DNA from: Ornithobacterium rhinotracheale | Lineage (GTDB): Bacteria; Bacteroidota; Bacteroidia; Flavobacteriales; Weeksellaceae | NCBI RefSeq assembly: GCF_022832975.1 | Contig: NZ_CP094846.1 | Span: forward strand, 2,183,501-2,247,500 | Direction of reading: 5' to 3' | Length of the DNA stretch: 64,000 nucleotides | The notes under the pieces: model-generated | What the model was told of the DNA's origin: nothing | The model's database searches: none | The model's input: only the letters and a program-made list of their open reading frames with translations | Translations under genes and position numbers: made by a program | Shown: positions 7,857-15,808 of the stretch, piece by piece | Layout of the letters: the number at the start of each line of letters is the position of its first letter | Position numbering within the stretch: position 1 is the first letter of the stretch

Positions 7857-8411
7857 ATGAATAATTTAAGCATTAAAGGCACAATGAGCAGTAGAGAGAT
7901 TGCTCAGATTGCTGGTAGACCACACAATGATGTATTAAAATCCATTAGAAAAATGGAAAGAAGTTGGAGAAATGTTACTGGGGGAAATTTTTCCCTCAGT
8001 GAATACACCGACAGCACAGGGCGAAAACTGCCAGAGTATCAACTAACAAAAACCGAGTGCTTATATATCGCTACCAAGTTCAACGATGAGGCAAGGGCGA
8101 GGCTAGTTCTTCGCTGGGAGGCTTTGGAGGGTGAAAAACTTAAAAATTATATCCAAATGCCAAAGGCTATCAATGTTTTTGGTATGGAGGCTTTGCCTTA
8201 TGACTGGTGGCTGTTGCAAAATGGCTACTCGGTGAGCTCTGGGCAAAGAAACGCACGCATACGCAAGCATCCAGAGCACTTTTACAAAGGCACCAATGGC
8301 TGGTATATCAACAAGCTATACGCTGAGGCACTCCTTGCTATTAAACAGGGCAAAGAGAAACTAAAAGAAATACAAGCCTTGCCCCAAGTGCTACAAGTGG
8401 AAATGTTTTAA
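7857..8411 (+). CDS. Rha-family phage regulatory protein
   Basis: 184 residues. Residues about 8-95 match the Rha/pRha pattern: SSREIAQIAGRPHNDVLKSIRK, then YQLTKTECLYIATKF and a closing ARLVLRWEALE helix. Rha proteins are phage regulators or anti-repressors. The C-terminal half (about 100-184) has a second module, NGYSVSSGQRNARIRKHPEHFYKGTNGWYIN, resembling a KilA/ANT-like DNA-binding or accessory domain. It probably regulates the lysis-lysogeny choice with the two genes before it. Confidence 0.82.
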   Translation: MNNLSIKGTMSSREIAQIAGRPHNDVLKSIRKMERSWRNVTGGNFSLSEYTDSTGRKLPEYQLTKTECLYIATKFNDEARARLVLRWEALEGEKLKNYIQMPKAINVFGMEALPYDWWLLQNGYSVSSGQRNARIRKHPEHFYKGTNGWYINKLYAEALLAIKQGKEKLKEIQALPQVLQVEMF

Positions 8412-8422
8412 AAATAAAGAAA

Positions 8423-8527
8423 ATGGATAAGCAATATAAAAATGTATCGGCAGAACAATTGGCTGATTGCTATAATGTGATAGCATCAATTTTGGGTTGG
8501 AAGTCTCTCAATATGAAAGAAATTTAA
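8423..8527 (+). CDS. Hypothetical 34-residue protein
   Basis: The ATG is preceded by an A-rich purine stretch (aaaataaagaaa) that is repeated almost exactly before the next gene (ttaaagaaaatg), suggesting a common initiation context. The peptide is MDKQYKNVSAEQ... with a hydrophobic helix VIASILGW. It fills the gap between the Rha-like gene and the next small gene. No function is recognised. Confidence 0.5.
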   Translation: MDKQYKNVSAEQLADCYNVIASILGWKSLNMKEI

Positions 8528-8539
8528 AAATTAAAGAAA

Positions 8540-8689
8540 ATGAATACATACGAAAGATTGGAACAAATCGCAGAAAAAGTAGCTTGTTACTTATCGGGAG
8601 CAGGAAAGCTACCCCACGAAATAGTTCTTATTATGGAGCTTTTGGGTTTTGACGAAGATGAAATAAAAAACGCATTAAAAAATAACTGA
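8540..8689 (+). CDS. Hypothetical 49-residue acidic protein
   Basis: Predicted helical peptide (YERLEQIAEKVACYLS, then EIVLIMELLGFDEDEIKNAL). Its stop TGA shares an A with the next ATG, so they are coupled. The tight packing supports a real gene. No family is recognised. Confidence 0.6.
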   Translation: MNTYERLEQIAEKVACYLSGAGKLPHEIVLIMELLGFDEDEIKNALKNN

Positions 8690-8766
8690 TGAAATCGCTG
8701 AGAACCTTTGAGGAAGACTGGGAGATTTTAGTCGAGAAAATCATTAAAGCGGTAAACGAAGATTAA
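8689..8766 (+). CDS. Hypothetical 25-residue peptide
   Basis: Starts inside the stop of the preceding gene (ATGA overlap) and ends 9 bases before the transposase ATG. The peptide is a single amphipathic helix (FEEDWEILVEKIIKAV). It could be a real micro-protein or only a coupling ORF. Confidence 0.4.
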   Translation: MKSLRTFEEDWEILVEKIIKAVNED

Positions 8767-8775
8767 ACAAGAAAC

Positions 8776-10800
8776 ATGTACGCATATCAAAATAACATAG
8801 TGTCTATACCAGCCAAATTACTTTATGAGGATTGGGCGATAATTTCCTATGATTATTATAAGGTTTTATGCCGCAGAGGAAAGCTAGTCCGTACCAAAGA
8901 GGGGCGTGGGCAAGACAACCAAGCGTGGGTGTCTTTTCACGATTTGCCAGTGGTAAAAGGTATCAACCTAAAAGAATATTGCGTGCGTGCATTGGGCAGG
9001 CCTGAGGATAATTTAGTAAGAAATCAGCTCGAAAAATACATTTTACCCGACCCAAAAGCTATTGATTTTTTTGCTCAGCATAGAAAGCCTAACGGCAAGC
9101 CTTTGAAGTTTGAAAAGCAACGCCAAAAGGCAACTTCTGCTATGATTTTAAACGCTATTGAAACCATCTTTAAAGATAGAGTGGCAAGCAATAAAATCTT
9201 TGGAAAAAAGAAAACACAAATCTGGAAAAACATTAGCGAAGCGGTAAATGGTCTGAATACCGAAAAGTGGCAGTATGATTTACCGAGCAATGCCCGCAGT
9301 TTGCAACGAAAGTACAACCAATACCTGAAAGATAGATATATGGCATTTATTCATAAAGGCGAGGGCGGAGTGAATGCTCGCAAGGTAAACGAAGATATTG
9401 AACGCCTAATTATTGGGCTTTATTGTATGCCAAATAAACCCTATATGAGCAGTACTCATGATATGTATTTGCAGTTTATGGGCGGGGCGCTTGAAGCCTA
9501 CGACGCGCAAACAGGCGAAATCTTTAATCGTGAGGATTTCTACGATGAAAATGGGCAAATGGTGGAACTTTCCGAAAGCACCATTAATAACTATTTGAAT
9601 AAGCCAGAAAATAAAATCATCATAGAAAAATGCCGTAACGGCGCCTATGATTTTAGCCAAAAATCGCGCCCACATGTGCACCGACACGCTCCGCTGTTTA
9701 GTATGAGTAAAATCACGCTGGACGACCGCGATATAATGCACCACAAATTGCCCGATGGCTCAAAAGTGATGGCGTATTATGCCTTTGACTCGCTCTCTGG
9801 GGCGATGATAGGAATAGCCCATAGCAAAAGCAAAAATCAAAATTTGTTTTTAGACTGCATTCGCAATATGTTCCAGTTTACTACAAGCTACGGGTTGGGC
9901 GTTCCGATGCAAATGGAGGTGGAGCAACATCTAGTGAGCGACTTTTCGGAGGGGCTAATGAAAGCAGGTGTATTGTTTCCATTTGTCCGCTGGTGTAACC
10001 CTACCAATTCGCAGGAAAAAGAGGCTGAGGGCTTTATCCGCATCAAAAAATACGGAGTGGAGAAAGATAGACACCAGAATGTAGGGCGCCACTATTCACG
10101 TAACGAGAGCAATCGCGTAACTCGTCAAAAAATATTTGACGAGGCAAACGATAACTACAAAGAGGCAAAAGCTACTTATGAGCAAATCGTGGCGTGGGAA
10201 CTGGAAGAACAAACTTTGTATAATAACGAGCTACACTCAAACCAAAGAAAATATAAAGGTAAAACTCGCCTTGAAGTTTTCTTAGAAAATGTAAATCCGA
10301 ATTTACCAAAATTGAACAAAGCTCTTTTAGCGCAATTTATTGGGGAACACACCCAAACTACGATAAGAAGAAACCAATATGTGAGTGTGCAATATGAGAA
10401 ATACCAGCTGCCAACGCCACAGGTGCTTTCTATGCTAGCCCCAAATAATTATCAAGTAGATGCCTACTTTATGCGTGAAGATGGTAAGGTGAAAGAAGTT
10501 TATTTGTATCAAAATGGCGAATATTTATGCACCTGTGAGCCAGTCCCTGTGTTTAACCGAGCTAATGTGGAATGGACAGATGAAGACGCGAAAAAATACC
10601 AAGAAGCGATGGCGTACATTACTAAGTTTGATGCAATGACCAAACGATTAAGCGAGGAAAAATTGCCAAAAATCGGAACAATGAAGCCCTCCACTACCAT
10701 AGATGTGGATTTTGAAGTAGTTGAGGAAGCGCAAGAATTAGAGTACTCCTATACCGAAACAACAATAAACCAACGCAATAGAGCAATTAACGATTTATAA
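8776..10800 (+). CDS. Mu-type DDE transposase (MuA homologue)
   Basis: 674 residues, close to MuA in size. It should cut and join the phage ends for integration and replicative transposition. N-terminal DNA-binding modules (about 1-240) precede an RNase-H-like core. Aligning with MuA, the first acid is D316 or D317 (ITLDDRD), followed by the strand YYAFDSLSGAMIGI. The second acid falls on E383 (MEVEQHL), 67 residues later as in MuA (D269 to D336), and the third on E418 (QEKEAEGFIRIKK). The middle residue is therefore Glu rather than Asp. A C-terminal region (about 560-674) follows, where MuA binds MuB. Confidence 0.93.
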   Translation: MYAYQNNIVSIPAKLLYEDWAIISYDYYKVLCRRGKLVRTKEGRGQDNQAWVSFHDLPVVKGINLKEYCVRALGRPEDNLVRNQLEKYILPDPKAIDFFAQHRKPNGKPLKFEKQRQKATSAMILNAIETIFKDRVASNKIFGKKKTQIWKNISEAVNGLNTEKWQYDLPSNARSLQRKYNQYLKDRYMAFIHKGEGGVNARKVNEDIERLIIGLYCMPNKPYMSSTHDMYLQFMGGALEAYDAQTGEIFNREDFYDENGQMVELSESTINNYLNKPENKIIIEKCRNGAYDFSQKSRPHVHRHAPLFSMSKITLDDRDIMHHKLPDGSKVMAYYAFDSLSGAMIGIAHSKSKNQNLFLDCIRNMFQFTTSYGLGVPMQMEVEQHLVSDFSEGLMKAGVLFPFVRWCNPTNSQEKEAEGFIRIKKYGVEKDRHQNVGRHYSRNESNRVTRQKIFDEANDNYKEAKATYEQIVAWELEEQTLYNNELHSNQRKYKGKTRLEVFLENVNPNLPKLNKALLAQFIGEHTQTTIRRNQYVSVQYEKYQLPTPQVLSMLAPNNYQVDAYFMREDGKVKEVYLYQNGEYLCTCEPVPVFNRANVEWTDEDAKKYQEAMAYITKFDAMTKRLSEEKLPKIGTMKPSTTIDVDFEVVEEAQELEYSYTETTINQRNRAINDL

Positions 10801-10811
10801 AAACATAACAG

Positions 10812-11693
10812 ATGATAACCACAGAGCTAAAAAAACGAATTATTGAAGCCGTTAAAAATAATTTACCAAATTACAAGAATGCTGAAAAGCACGCACAGGC
10901 ATTAGGCGTAAATTCTAGCCAGTATTCTAAAATTTTCACGGGTGGAGATGTAGACTACTCTTTGGCCGACGCGAAATGGATAAACATAGCTAGAAGATTA
11001 GGCGTTCAGTTAAAAGAAGAAACGCCATGGGTTACCGTGAAAACTGAAACATACGAGTATGTGTATAGTCAATTAGAAGCCTGCCAAACGCGCAGTATCT
11101 CGGCTATCCTTTGTGATTTGGCAGGTATCGGAAAAACCCACACGGCAAAACAGTATGTAAAAGAAAATCGCAATGCTATATACATTGATTGTTCACAAGT
11201 GAAAAGTAAGCAGAAACTCATTAGAAAAATAGCGCAAGAGTTTGGGATAATTTATACAGGACGATACGCAGATGTTTATGAGGATCTTGTTTTTTATATC
11301 AAGCAATTAGAAATGCCACTTGTGATATTAGATGAGGCTGGAGATTTGGACTATCCTGCGTTTTTAGAGCTAAAAGCTTTATGGAATGCTACCGAGTACG
11401 CATGTGGCTGGTATATGATGGGTGCTGATGGTCTGAGAGAAAAAATCAACCGGCAAAAGAACCTAAACAAAGTGGGCTACACCGAAATATTTGACCGCTA
11501 CGGTAACGATTTTAAAAAGGTGAGCCCCGATGTAAAAGAAGCTTTGGAGGAGTTCTATTTAAAACAAATAGCACAGGTGTCAAAGGCTAACCATTCGACG
11601 CTAACACCAAAGCAAATGTTTGCAAAAACGAAAGGTAGTCTAAGAAAAGTGAGAATTGAAATTGAAAAACAAAGATTATTAAATAATGGCTAA
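10812..11693 (+). CDS. MuB-like AAA ATPase, transposition target selector
   Basis: 293 residues. The N-terminal helix-turn-helix at about 10-65 (KHAQALGVNSSQYSKIFTGG) resembles the MuB N-terminal domain. An AAA core follows with Walker A GIGKT at 105-109 and Walker B LVILDEAGDL near 172. MuB binds target DNA, recruits the transposase and gives target immunity; the same is expected here because the gene follows the transposase by 11 bases. The end overlaps the next gene by 8 bases. Confidence 0.9.
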   Translation: MITTELKKRIIEAVKNNLPNYKNAEKHAQALGVNSSQYSKIFTGGDVDYSLADAKWINIARRLGVQLKEETPWVTVKTETYEYVYSQLEACQTRSISAILCDLAGIGKTHTAKQYVKENRNAIYIDCSQVKSKQKLIRKIAQEFGIIYTGRYADVYEDLVFYIKQLEMPLVILDEAGDLDYPAFLELKALWNATEYACGWYMMGADGLREKINRQKNLNKVGYTEIFDRYGNDFKKVSPDVKEALEEFYLKQIAQVSKANHSTLTPKQMFAKTKGSLRKVRIEIEKQRLLNNG

Positions 11694-12345
11694 AAGTGAA
11701 TTAGAAATACCGCGCTACTATACCCACGAAGATATTGAAAAAGCAAGATTTAACGAATTTGAATTTACAGGAGAGTGGGGACGGCATTTAGGTAAGCCAG
11801 AGCGCACAGGTAGCCTTTTAATTTATGGCGGTTCTGGACATGGTAAAACAACCTACGCGCTCCAGTTGATGAAGTATTTGTGCAGCTTTGAAAGGGTGTT
11901 TTATAATTCAGCGGAAGAAGGCTTGAGAGCCAGTTTTAAACGCTCTGTCAATCTGAATAATCTAAAAGAAGTCGCTGGAAAGTATGTAATGCAAAAAGAG
12001 AAATACGATGATATGGTAAAGCGACTAGACAGAAAAAGACAGCCTAAAGTCGTTTTTGTGGATAGCGTACAGTATGTATTCAGAGGCAAAAAGGACACGG
12101 ATTATTTTAAGCTAATAGAGAGATTTCCAGAGACATTGTTCATTTTCATTTCTCAGATGCAGAAAGGAGAGCCCAAAGGTGCCATTGCCGATGCTATTAA
12201 ATGGGATTCACAAAGTATAATTAAAGTAGTAGACTTTAAGGCCTATATAGAAAAAACAAGGATTGGTGGCGATGAATTAACGCCCTACATTATAAATGCA
12301 AATAAAGCAAGAGAAAGAGAACTTAAATTGTTACAAAAAGGATAA
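11686..12345 (+). CDS. Second P-loop ATPase of the transposition operon
   Basis: 219 residues; Walker A GGSGHGKTT at 48-56 near the N terminus and Walker B KVVFVDSVQ near 125, then LFIFISQMQKGEPKG, which resembles the RecA/DnaB-like core of the AAA_24 type. It could be a helicase-loader or recombination ATPase helping host replication proteins on the strand-transfer complex. Mu itself has no second ATPase in this position. Overlap with the MuB-like gene implies coupling. Confidence 0.75.
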   Translation: MAKSELEIPRYYTHEDIEKARFNEFEFTGEWGRHLGKPERTGSLLIYGGSGHGKTTYALQLMKYLCSFERVFYNSAEEGLRASFKRSVNLNNLKEVAGKYVMQKEKYDDMVKRLDRKRQPKVVFVDSVQYVFRGKKDTDYFKLIERFPETLFIFISQMQKGEPKGAIADAIKWDSQSIIKVVDFKAYIEKTRIGGDELTPYIINANKARERELKLLQKG

Positions 12346-12356
12346 ATAAAACCACT

Positions 12357-12707
12357 ATGATACACGAAATTTTACACCTCAATTACCGCAGTTATGCCAT
12401 TTGGCGCGATGAGCATTTTTACAAGTATTGTCAGCTTTTAAGCCAAAACACGATGTTTACCATACGCGAGCTTTACAGCAATGATTTAATGCTTAATTAC
12501 TTTCACGATATGTGGCACGCCTATGTAGAAAAGCCTTTTTTACAGGACTACGCAGACTTAATAAATCAGCTAGACGAGCCTGATCATTTTTGGAATATTT
12601 TAGAAACATACATTGGAGCCGTGTACGATGAAAATAGCGTGCGCATGTATTCATCAGCAATATTAAACGAAATCAAAAAAGAGAAAAAATTATGCAAGAA
12701 ATGTTAG
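12357..12707 (+). CDS. Hypothetical early protein, 116 residues
   Basis: Rich in aromatic residues and His (HEILHLNYRSYAIWRDEHFYKY), predicted helical, soluble. It overlaps the next gene by 16 bases. The two C-terminal Cys (LCKKC) are the only motif-like feature. No family is recognised; the early-operon position suggests a role in replication or host takeover. Confidence 0.7.
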   Translation: MIHEILHLNYRSYAIWRDEHFYKYCQLLSQNTMFTIRELYSNDLMLNYFHDMWHAYVEKPFLQDYADLINQLDEPDHFWNILETYIGAVYDENSVRMYSSAILNEIKKEKKLCKKC

Positions 12708-12916
12708 GAGACCTACTGCTCGTACTTGCCTACGATAGCGAGCGCGAGAAAGTATTTACATGCTGGGAACGCATGTATATCCACAGACAACGAGCGAGAA
12801 TTTTCGCAGGGCTTGAACCCGATACGCCCCATAAGCTGAAAATGAAAATAAATGACACACACTGGAAAATTAGACATTTAAATTGGAAACCTAAAAACAA
12901 TAGTTATGAGCAATAA
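12692..12916 (+). CDS. Hypothetical early protein, 74 residues
   Basis: Begins inside the preceding gene and overlaps the start of the next by 11 bases. Basic C-terminal half (HWKIRHLNWKPKNN). Tight overlaps on both sides support a real gene. No function is recognised. Confidence 0.65.
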   Translation: MQEMLGDLLLVLAYDSEREKVFTCWERMYIHRQRARIFAGLEPDTPHKLKMKINDTHWKIRHLNWKPKNNSYEQ

Positions 12917-13064
12917 AATTAAAATTCAGCGCGTGCATAGCCAGTATTATGTAGTAAATGGCAAAGCATTTATTCAGAACGAACAGGGCGAATGGGTAAC
13001 GCCATTTGACACGCCCACCGAAGAAGAAAAAACAGCATTTAAACGATTTTTAAAACAATTTTAA
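12906..13064 (+). CDS. Hypothetical early protein, 52 residues
   Basis: MSNKIKIQRV... with a beta-rich start (SQYYVVNGKAFIQNEQGEW) and a helical tail (EEEKTAFKRFLKQF). It overlaps the previous gene by 11 bases and fills the gap to 13078. No family is recognised. Confidence 0.6.
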   Translation: MSNKIKIQRVHSQYYVVNGKAFIQNEQGEWVTPFDTPTEEEKTAFKRFLKQF

Positions 13065-13077
13065 AACATATTTAATC

Positions 13078-13338
13078 ATGGGAAGAGATAATAAAATAAA
13101 GCATTACGACATTAAAGTTAAGGTTGTATATGATGGAGATAAGCGTTTCAAGTATAAACCTTTTTATTACAGATTTATTGTGCGAGCACTATCAATGCAA
13201 GAGGCAAGAAATCACATAATTAATGGCGTTAAGCGTGGATTAGGCGGCGATGAAGAAGCTAAAAATTATAAAATTTCAATCGAAAGATGTGCCTACATGA
13301 AAATAAATGGTATAGCCAATTTAATAACTGAAAAATAA
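13078..13338 (+). CDS. Hypothetical early protein, 86 residues
   Basis: Basic protein with alternating beta strands (YDIKVKVVYDGDKRFKYKPFYYRFIVRAL) and one helix; a small double-psi or RAGNYA-like fold is possible but not shown. Five bases separate it from the next gene. Confidence 0.65.
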   Translation: MGRDNKIKHYDIKVKVVYDGDKRFKYKPFYYRFIVRALSMQEARNHIINGVKRGLGGDEEAKNYKISIERCAYMKINGIANLITEK

Positions 13339-13343
13339 ACACC

Positions 13344-13580
13344 ATGGAAAAATTTGCAATTCTACACGAAACAGAAGAACACGGACAAATACTGATAACT
13401 AAAACAATAGAAGACGGGAAGTATTTTATTAGAATTACATTCATCCTATCAGAGGCAACTGCTGAAATAAAGATAGAAGTGCCAAATGAAGAAATGATGA
13501 ATGAAGTTTTTAATGATAGCTATGACAAAGAAAAAGCCGCGAAAACAGTAGATAATATTAAAAAAGAATATAATTTATGA
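13344..13580 (+). CDS. Hypothetical early protein, 78 residues
   Basis: Acidic. A beta-sheet start (FAILHETEEHGQILITKTIEDGKYFIRITFIL) is followed by a helical end rich in Glu and Lys. The stop overlaps the next ATG by 4 bases, so it is coupled to the DUF3164 gene. Confidence 0.65.
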   Translation: MEKFAILHETEEHGQILITKTIEDGKYFIRITFILSEATAEIKIEVPNEEMMNEVFNDSYDKEKAAKTVDNIKKEYNL

Positions 13581-14257
13581 GCTTAGAAAATTTAACCACA
13601 GAAGAATTGGCAGCGGAACTTAAACGCCGAGAGCAAGAGAAAGCCGATGAACGAAAAGTCTACAAGGAGTTGGTAAACAGAGAACTTCCGCAAATTGTAG
13701 AGCCATTAAAAATGTTAAGCGAAAACATTGGGAAAATCAAGTTATTTGTATTTGAAAGCCTAAAGGCACTGCTAGACTTGAAATGCAATGCCTATGGCGT
13801 TAAAGATACGCAGCAAAGCCACACATTTAGCGATGATCACGGAAATACAATAACTTATGGCTTCCGAATTATTGACGGCTGGGACGATACCGTTACGGCG
13901 GGTATAGACAAAGTGCGTGAGTTCATTGCCTCTTTGGCAAAAGATGAAGCTACTGGAAAGCTCGTGCACGCCGTGAACCAACTTTTAAAAAAAGATGCCA
14001 AAGGCAATTTAAAGGCCTCACGCGTTTTGGAGCTTACCAAGCTAGCGGAGGATTTTAACAACGATAATTTTACCGACGCTGTAAATATTATCAGACAAGC
14101 CTACAAGCCACAGCGCAGTGCCTTTTTCGTAGACGCTAGCTACACCGACGCACAGGGCAAAAAAGTAAACATTCCGCTGTCGATTTCATCAGTGGACTTT
14201 CCAGAGGGAACGAATGTAGATGATTTATTTCCAGTAAACGAAAAATACGAAGCGTGA
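13577..14257 (+). CDS. DUF3164 family protein
   Basis: 226 residues. This family is typical of Mu-like phage early regions (Mu gp8-like neighbourhood) and its biochemical role is unknown. Recognisable parts are KLFVFESLKALLDLKCNAYG, then the SHTFSDDHGNTITYGFRI beta hairpin and DGWDDTVTAGIDKVREFI, ending in NIPLSISSVDFPEG. It shares one base with the following small membrane gene. Confidence 0.88.
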   Translation: MSLENLTTEELAAELKRREQEKADERKVYKELVNRELPQIVEPLKMLSENIGKIKLFVFESLKALLDLKCNAYGVKDTQQSHTFSDDHGNTITYGFRIIDGWDDTVTAGIDKVREFIASLAKDEATGKLVHAVNQLLKKDAKGNLKASRVLELTKLAEDFNNDNFTDAVNIIRQAYKPQRSAFFVDASYTDAQGKKVNIPLSISSVDFPEGTNVDDLFPVNEKYEA

Positions 14258-14367
14258 TGGCGTGGGTTGGATTTATAGCGACATTTTTCGTGATAGCAGG
14301 CTTTATACTCGGTGTTTTTTTCTCCGATTTCGACGATGAGGACAACGACTTTTTAAACAAAATATAA
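14257..14367 (+). CDS. Small single-span membrane protein, 36 residues
   Basis: The ATG overlaps the DUF3164 stop. One transmembrane helix (about residues 4-22, WVGFIATFFVIAGFILGVF) is followed by a very acidic tail (DFDDEDND). Topology and size resemble small phage membrane regulators or exclusion peptides. No family match is known to me. Confidence 0.6.
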   Translation: MAWVGFIATFFVIAGFILGVFFSDFDDEDNDFLNKI

Positions 14368-14388
14368 GTTTAATTTTTTTCATAGTTA

Positions 14389-14430
14389 CCCCGACAAGCA
14401 ACGGCTCCGTGGATGGCGCCCACGGCGGGG
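14389..14430 (+). ncRNA. Candidate three-way-junction RNA element
   Basis: A GC-rich 42-base island in AT-rich surroundings folds perfectly. P1 is 14389-14393 with 14426-14430. Hairpin A is AGC (14397-14399) with GCT (14404-14406) around AACG. Hairpin B is CCGTGG (14407-14412) with CCACGG (14420-14425) around a 7-base loop. Only ACA joins P1 to hairpin A; the other junctions have no linker. It lies between two early genes, 27 bases before the next ATG. It could be a leader element or ribozyme-like fold; I do not recognise the class. Confidence 0.5.
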
Positions 14431-14457
14431 ACAAATTAAAATAACAACAACATTATT

Positions 14458-14649
14458 ATGCCACGCAAAAGAGTAAAAGAAAAAGCACTGAAATTTGACG
14501 GCATTCCGCTTACTCCAGAAGCTGTCAGAAAGCTGGAGCGAGACAAAGCCTTGAAAGCCTTGGCTAAAGCCAAGAAGTTGGAAAAGGAGAAGTTTAACCT
14601 TGGATTTAAATATGAAAGAATAGATAGTAAAACTTATAAGTTAAAATGA
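14458..14649 (+). CDS. Hypothetical basic protein, 63 residues
   Basis: Lys-rich, mostly one long helix (VRKLERDKALKALAKAKKLEKEKF), likely nucleic-acid binding. It is preceded by the GC-rich structured element and overlaps the next gene by 4 bases. Confidence 0.6.
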   Translation: MPRKRVKEKALKFDGIPLTPEAVRKLERDKALKALAKAKKLEKEKFNLGFKYERIDSKTYKLK

Positions 14650-14903
14650 AAATAGAAATAGAAAGACTAAAATTTGAACAAATTATAGATAAAGCTATTG
14701 AGAGGAAAGAGATAGCTATCTTGAGTAGATGGCTGAAGGCTAGAAATTATGAATTTTGTAAGACGAATTTAACTATAGCCTACGAGGCAGTGGAGTTTTA
14801 CTCGGTTAAAATTTACACGGTGAGATATTGCGGGCAGTTAGTGTTTAGGCGCTTTCCCGATGGGATAGATGGTTATAAATATGAAATAAATATTGCACAA
14901 TGA
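14646..14903 (+). CDS. Hypothetical early protein, 85 residues
   Basis: Helical start (LKFEQIIDKAIERKEIAILSRWLKARNY), then beta strands (VKIYTVRYCGQLVFRRF). The last 4 bases overlap the next ATG. No family is recognised. Confidence 0.65.
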   Translation: MKIEIERLKFEQIIDKAIERKEIAILSRWLKARNYEFCKTNLTIAYEAVEFYSVKIYTVRYCGQLVFRRFPDGIDGYKYEINIAQ

Positions 14904-15058
14904 AACTATACAAAATTTATTTATCAGAACCCGACTTTGTAGATAGAACTAGCTACGAAAAGTATGTTGCAGCAGAGAGCCTAGAAATGGTAGCGAAACG
15001 CTTTCCAAATGCCGAGAAAATCGAATTTATTGATACTATTTTTATAATTAGAGAATGA
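14900..15058 (+). CDS. Hypothetical early protein, 52 residues
   Basis: MKLYKIYLSE..., a small alpha/beta protein that begins 4 bases inside the previous gene and shares ATGA with the next one. Overlaps on both sides support it. Function unknown. Confidence 0.6.
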   Translation: MKLYKIYLSEPDFVDRTSYEKYVAAESLEMVAKRFPNAEKIEFIDTIFIIRE

Positions 15059-15495
15059 ATGCCATTACACCACAACAACTCAAGCAGCTGCAAACGATTT
15101 GTAGCAAGCGGTTCCCAGACCGAGAAGAACGCTTAAATTTTATATCTGAATTTACGGGCTTTGTCGTTAAGAGTTCTAAAGATTTAACCGAGCGCCAAGC
15201 CTATGAGCTTATCCGCTACCTAAATACAGGAAAAGAGCCAAACAATAGCTTTTATGCTATGTTTTCAAAGGCAAATTCGCAGCATAAGGCTATTTTAAGT
15301 CTTGCGCATCAAATGGGCTGGGTGCAAGAGGGGAAAACCCAATTTGTAGATTTAAACAAGCTCGGTACTTGGCTTATTTCTAAGCGTTGCCCCGTGAATA
15401 AGCCTCTTAGTCAAATGACAAAACAAGAGCTTAGTAAGGTGATTTATGTTTTAAATCAATTAGTAAAATGGAAGTATGAAAAAAGTAACAATTAA
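15055..15495 (+). CDS. Mu Gp16/GemA-like early protein
   Basis: 146 residues. The pattern ITPQQLKQLQTICSKRF...ELIRYLNTG, followed by AILSLAHQMGWVQ and LGTWLISKRCPVNKPLSQMTKQELSKVIYVLNQL, matches the two-part layout of Mu Gp16/GemA proteins, which affect host gene expression and DNA topology. The match is at the level of pattern. It overlaps the next gene by 20 bases. Confidence 0.65.
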   Translation: MNAITPQQLKQLQTICSKRFPDREERLNFISEFTGFVVKSSKDLTERQAYELIRYLNTGKEPNNSFYAMFSKANSQHKAILSLAHQMGWVQEGKTQFVDLNKLGTWLISKRCPVNKPLSQMTKQELSKVIYVLNQLVKWKYEKSNN

Positions 15496-15808
15496 ACTAA
15501 ATCCAGCGCATTTAAATGCTATGCTTATTGCACTAGAAGAAGTGCCAACAATAACTGGGAAAGCTCCAGCGCAAATGGCGGTGCAAAGCATATTTGATGA
15601 ACTACTTACTAAGCTTTTGAAAAAGCAAGTGGAAAAGAGAAATGAACCACAAAAGAAAGAATTTAAGCTTATTCTGAAATATTACGAAGCTTACGCGCTT
15701 TCAGAGGTACTAATGAGGGTTAGAGAGCTATTATCTCATGATTCTTTTTATGAAAAACATTCCGTTTTAATGATTAATTCTCAAATTTTTGAACAATTAC
15801 AACCATGA
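15476..15808 (+). CDS. Hypothetical early protein, 110 residues
   Basis: Helical, with a Lys/Glu-rich centre (LLTKLLKKQVEKRNEPQKKEF) and the segment LKYYEAYALSEVLMRVRELL. It overlaps both neighbours (20 and 4 bases). No family is recognised. Confidence 0.65.
   Translation: MKKVTIKLNPAHLNAMLIALEEVPTITGKAPAQMAVQSIFDELLTKLLKKQVEKRNEPQKKEFKLILKYYEAYALSEVLMRVRELLSHDSFYEKHSVLMINSQIFEQLQP

Noticed and set aside
14389-14430. Hammerhead, twister or HDV-like ribozyme
   Set aside because: The conserved core bases of these classes are not found; only the general three-way-junction shape is supported.
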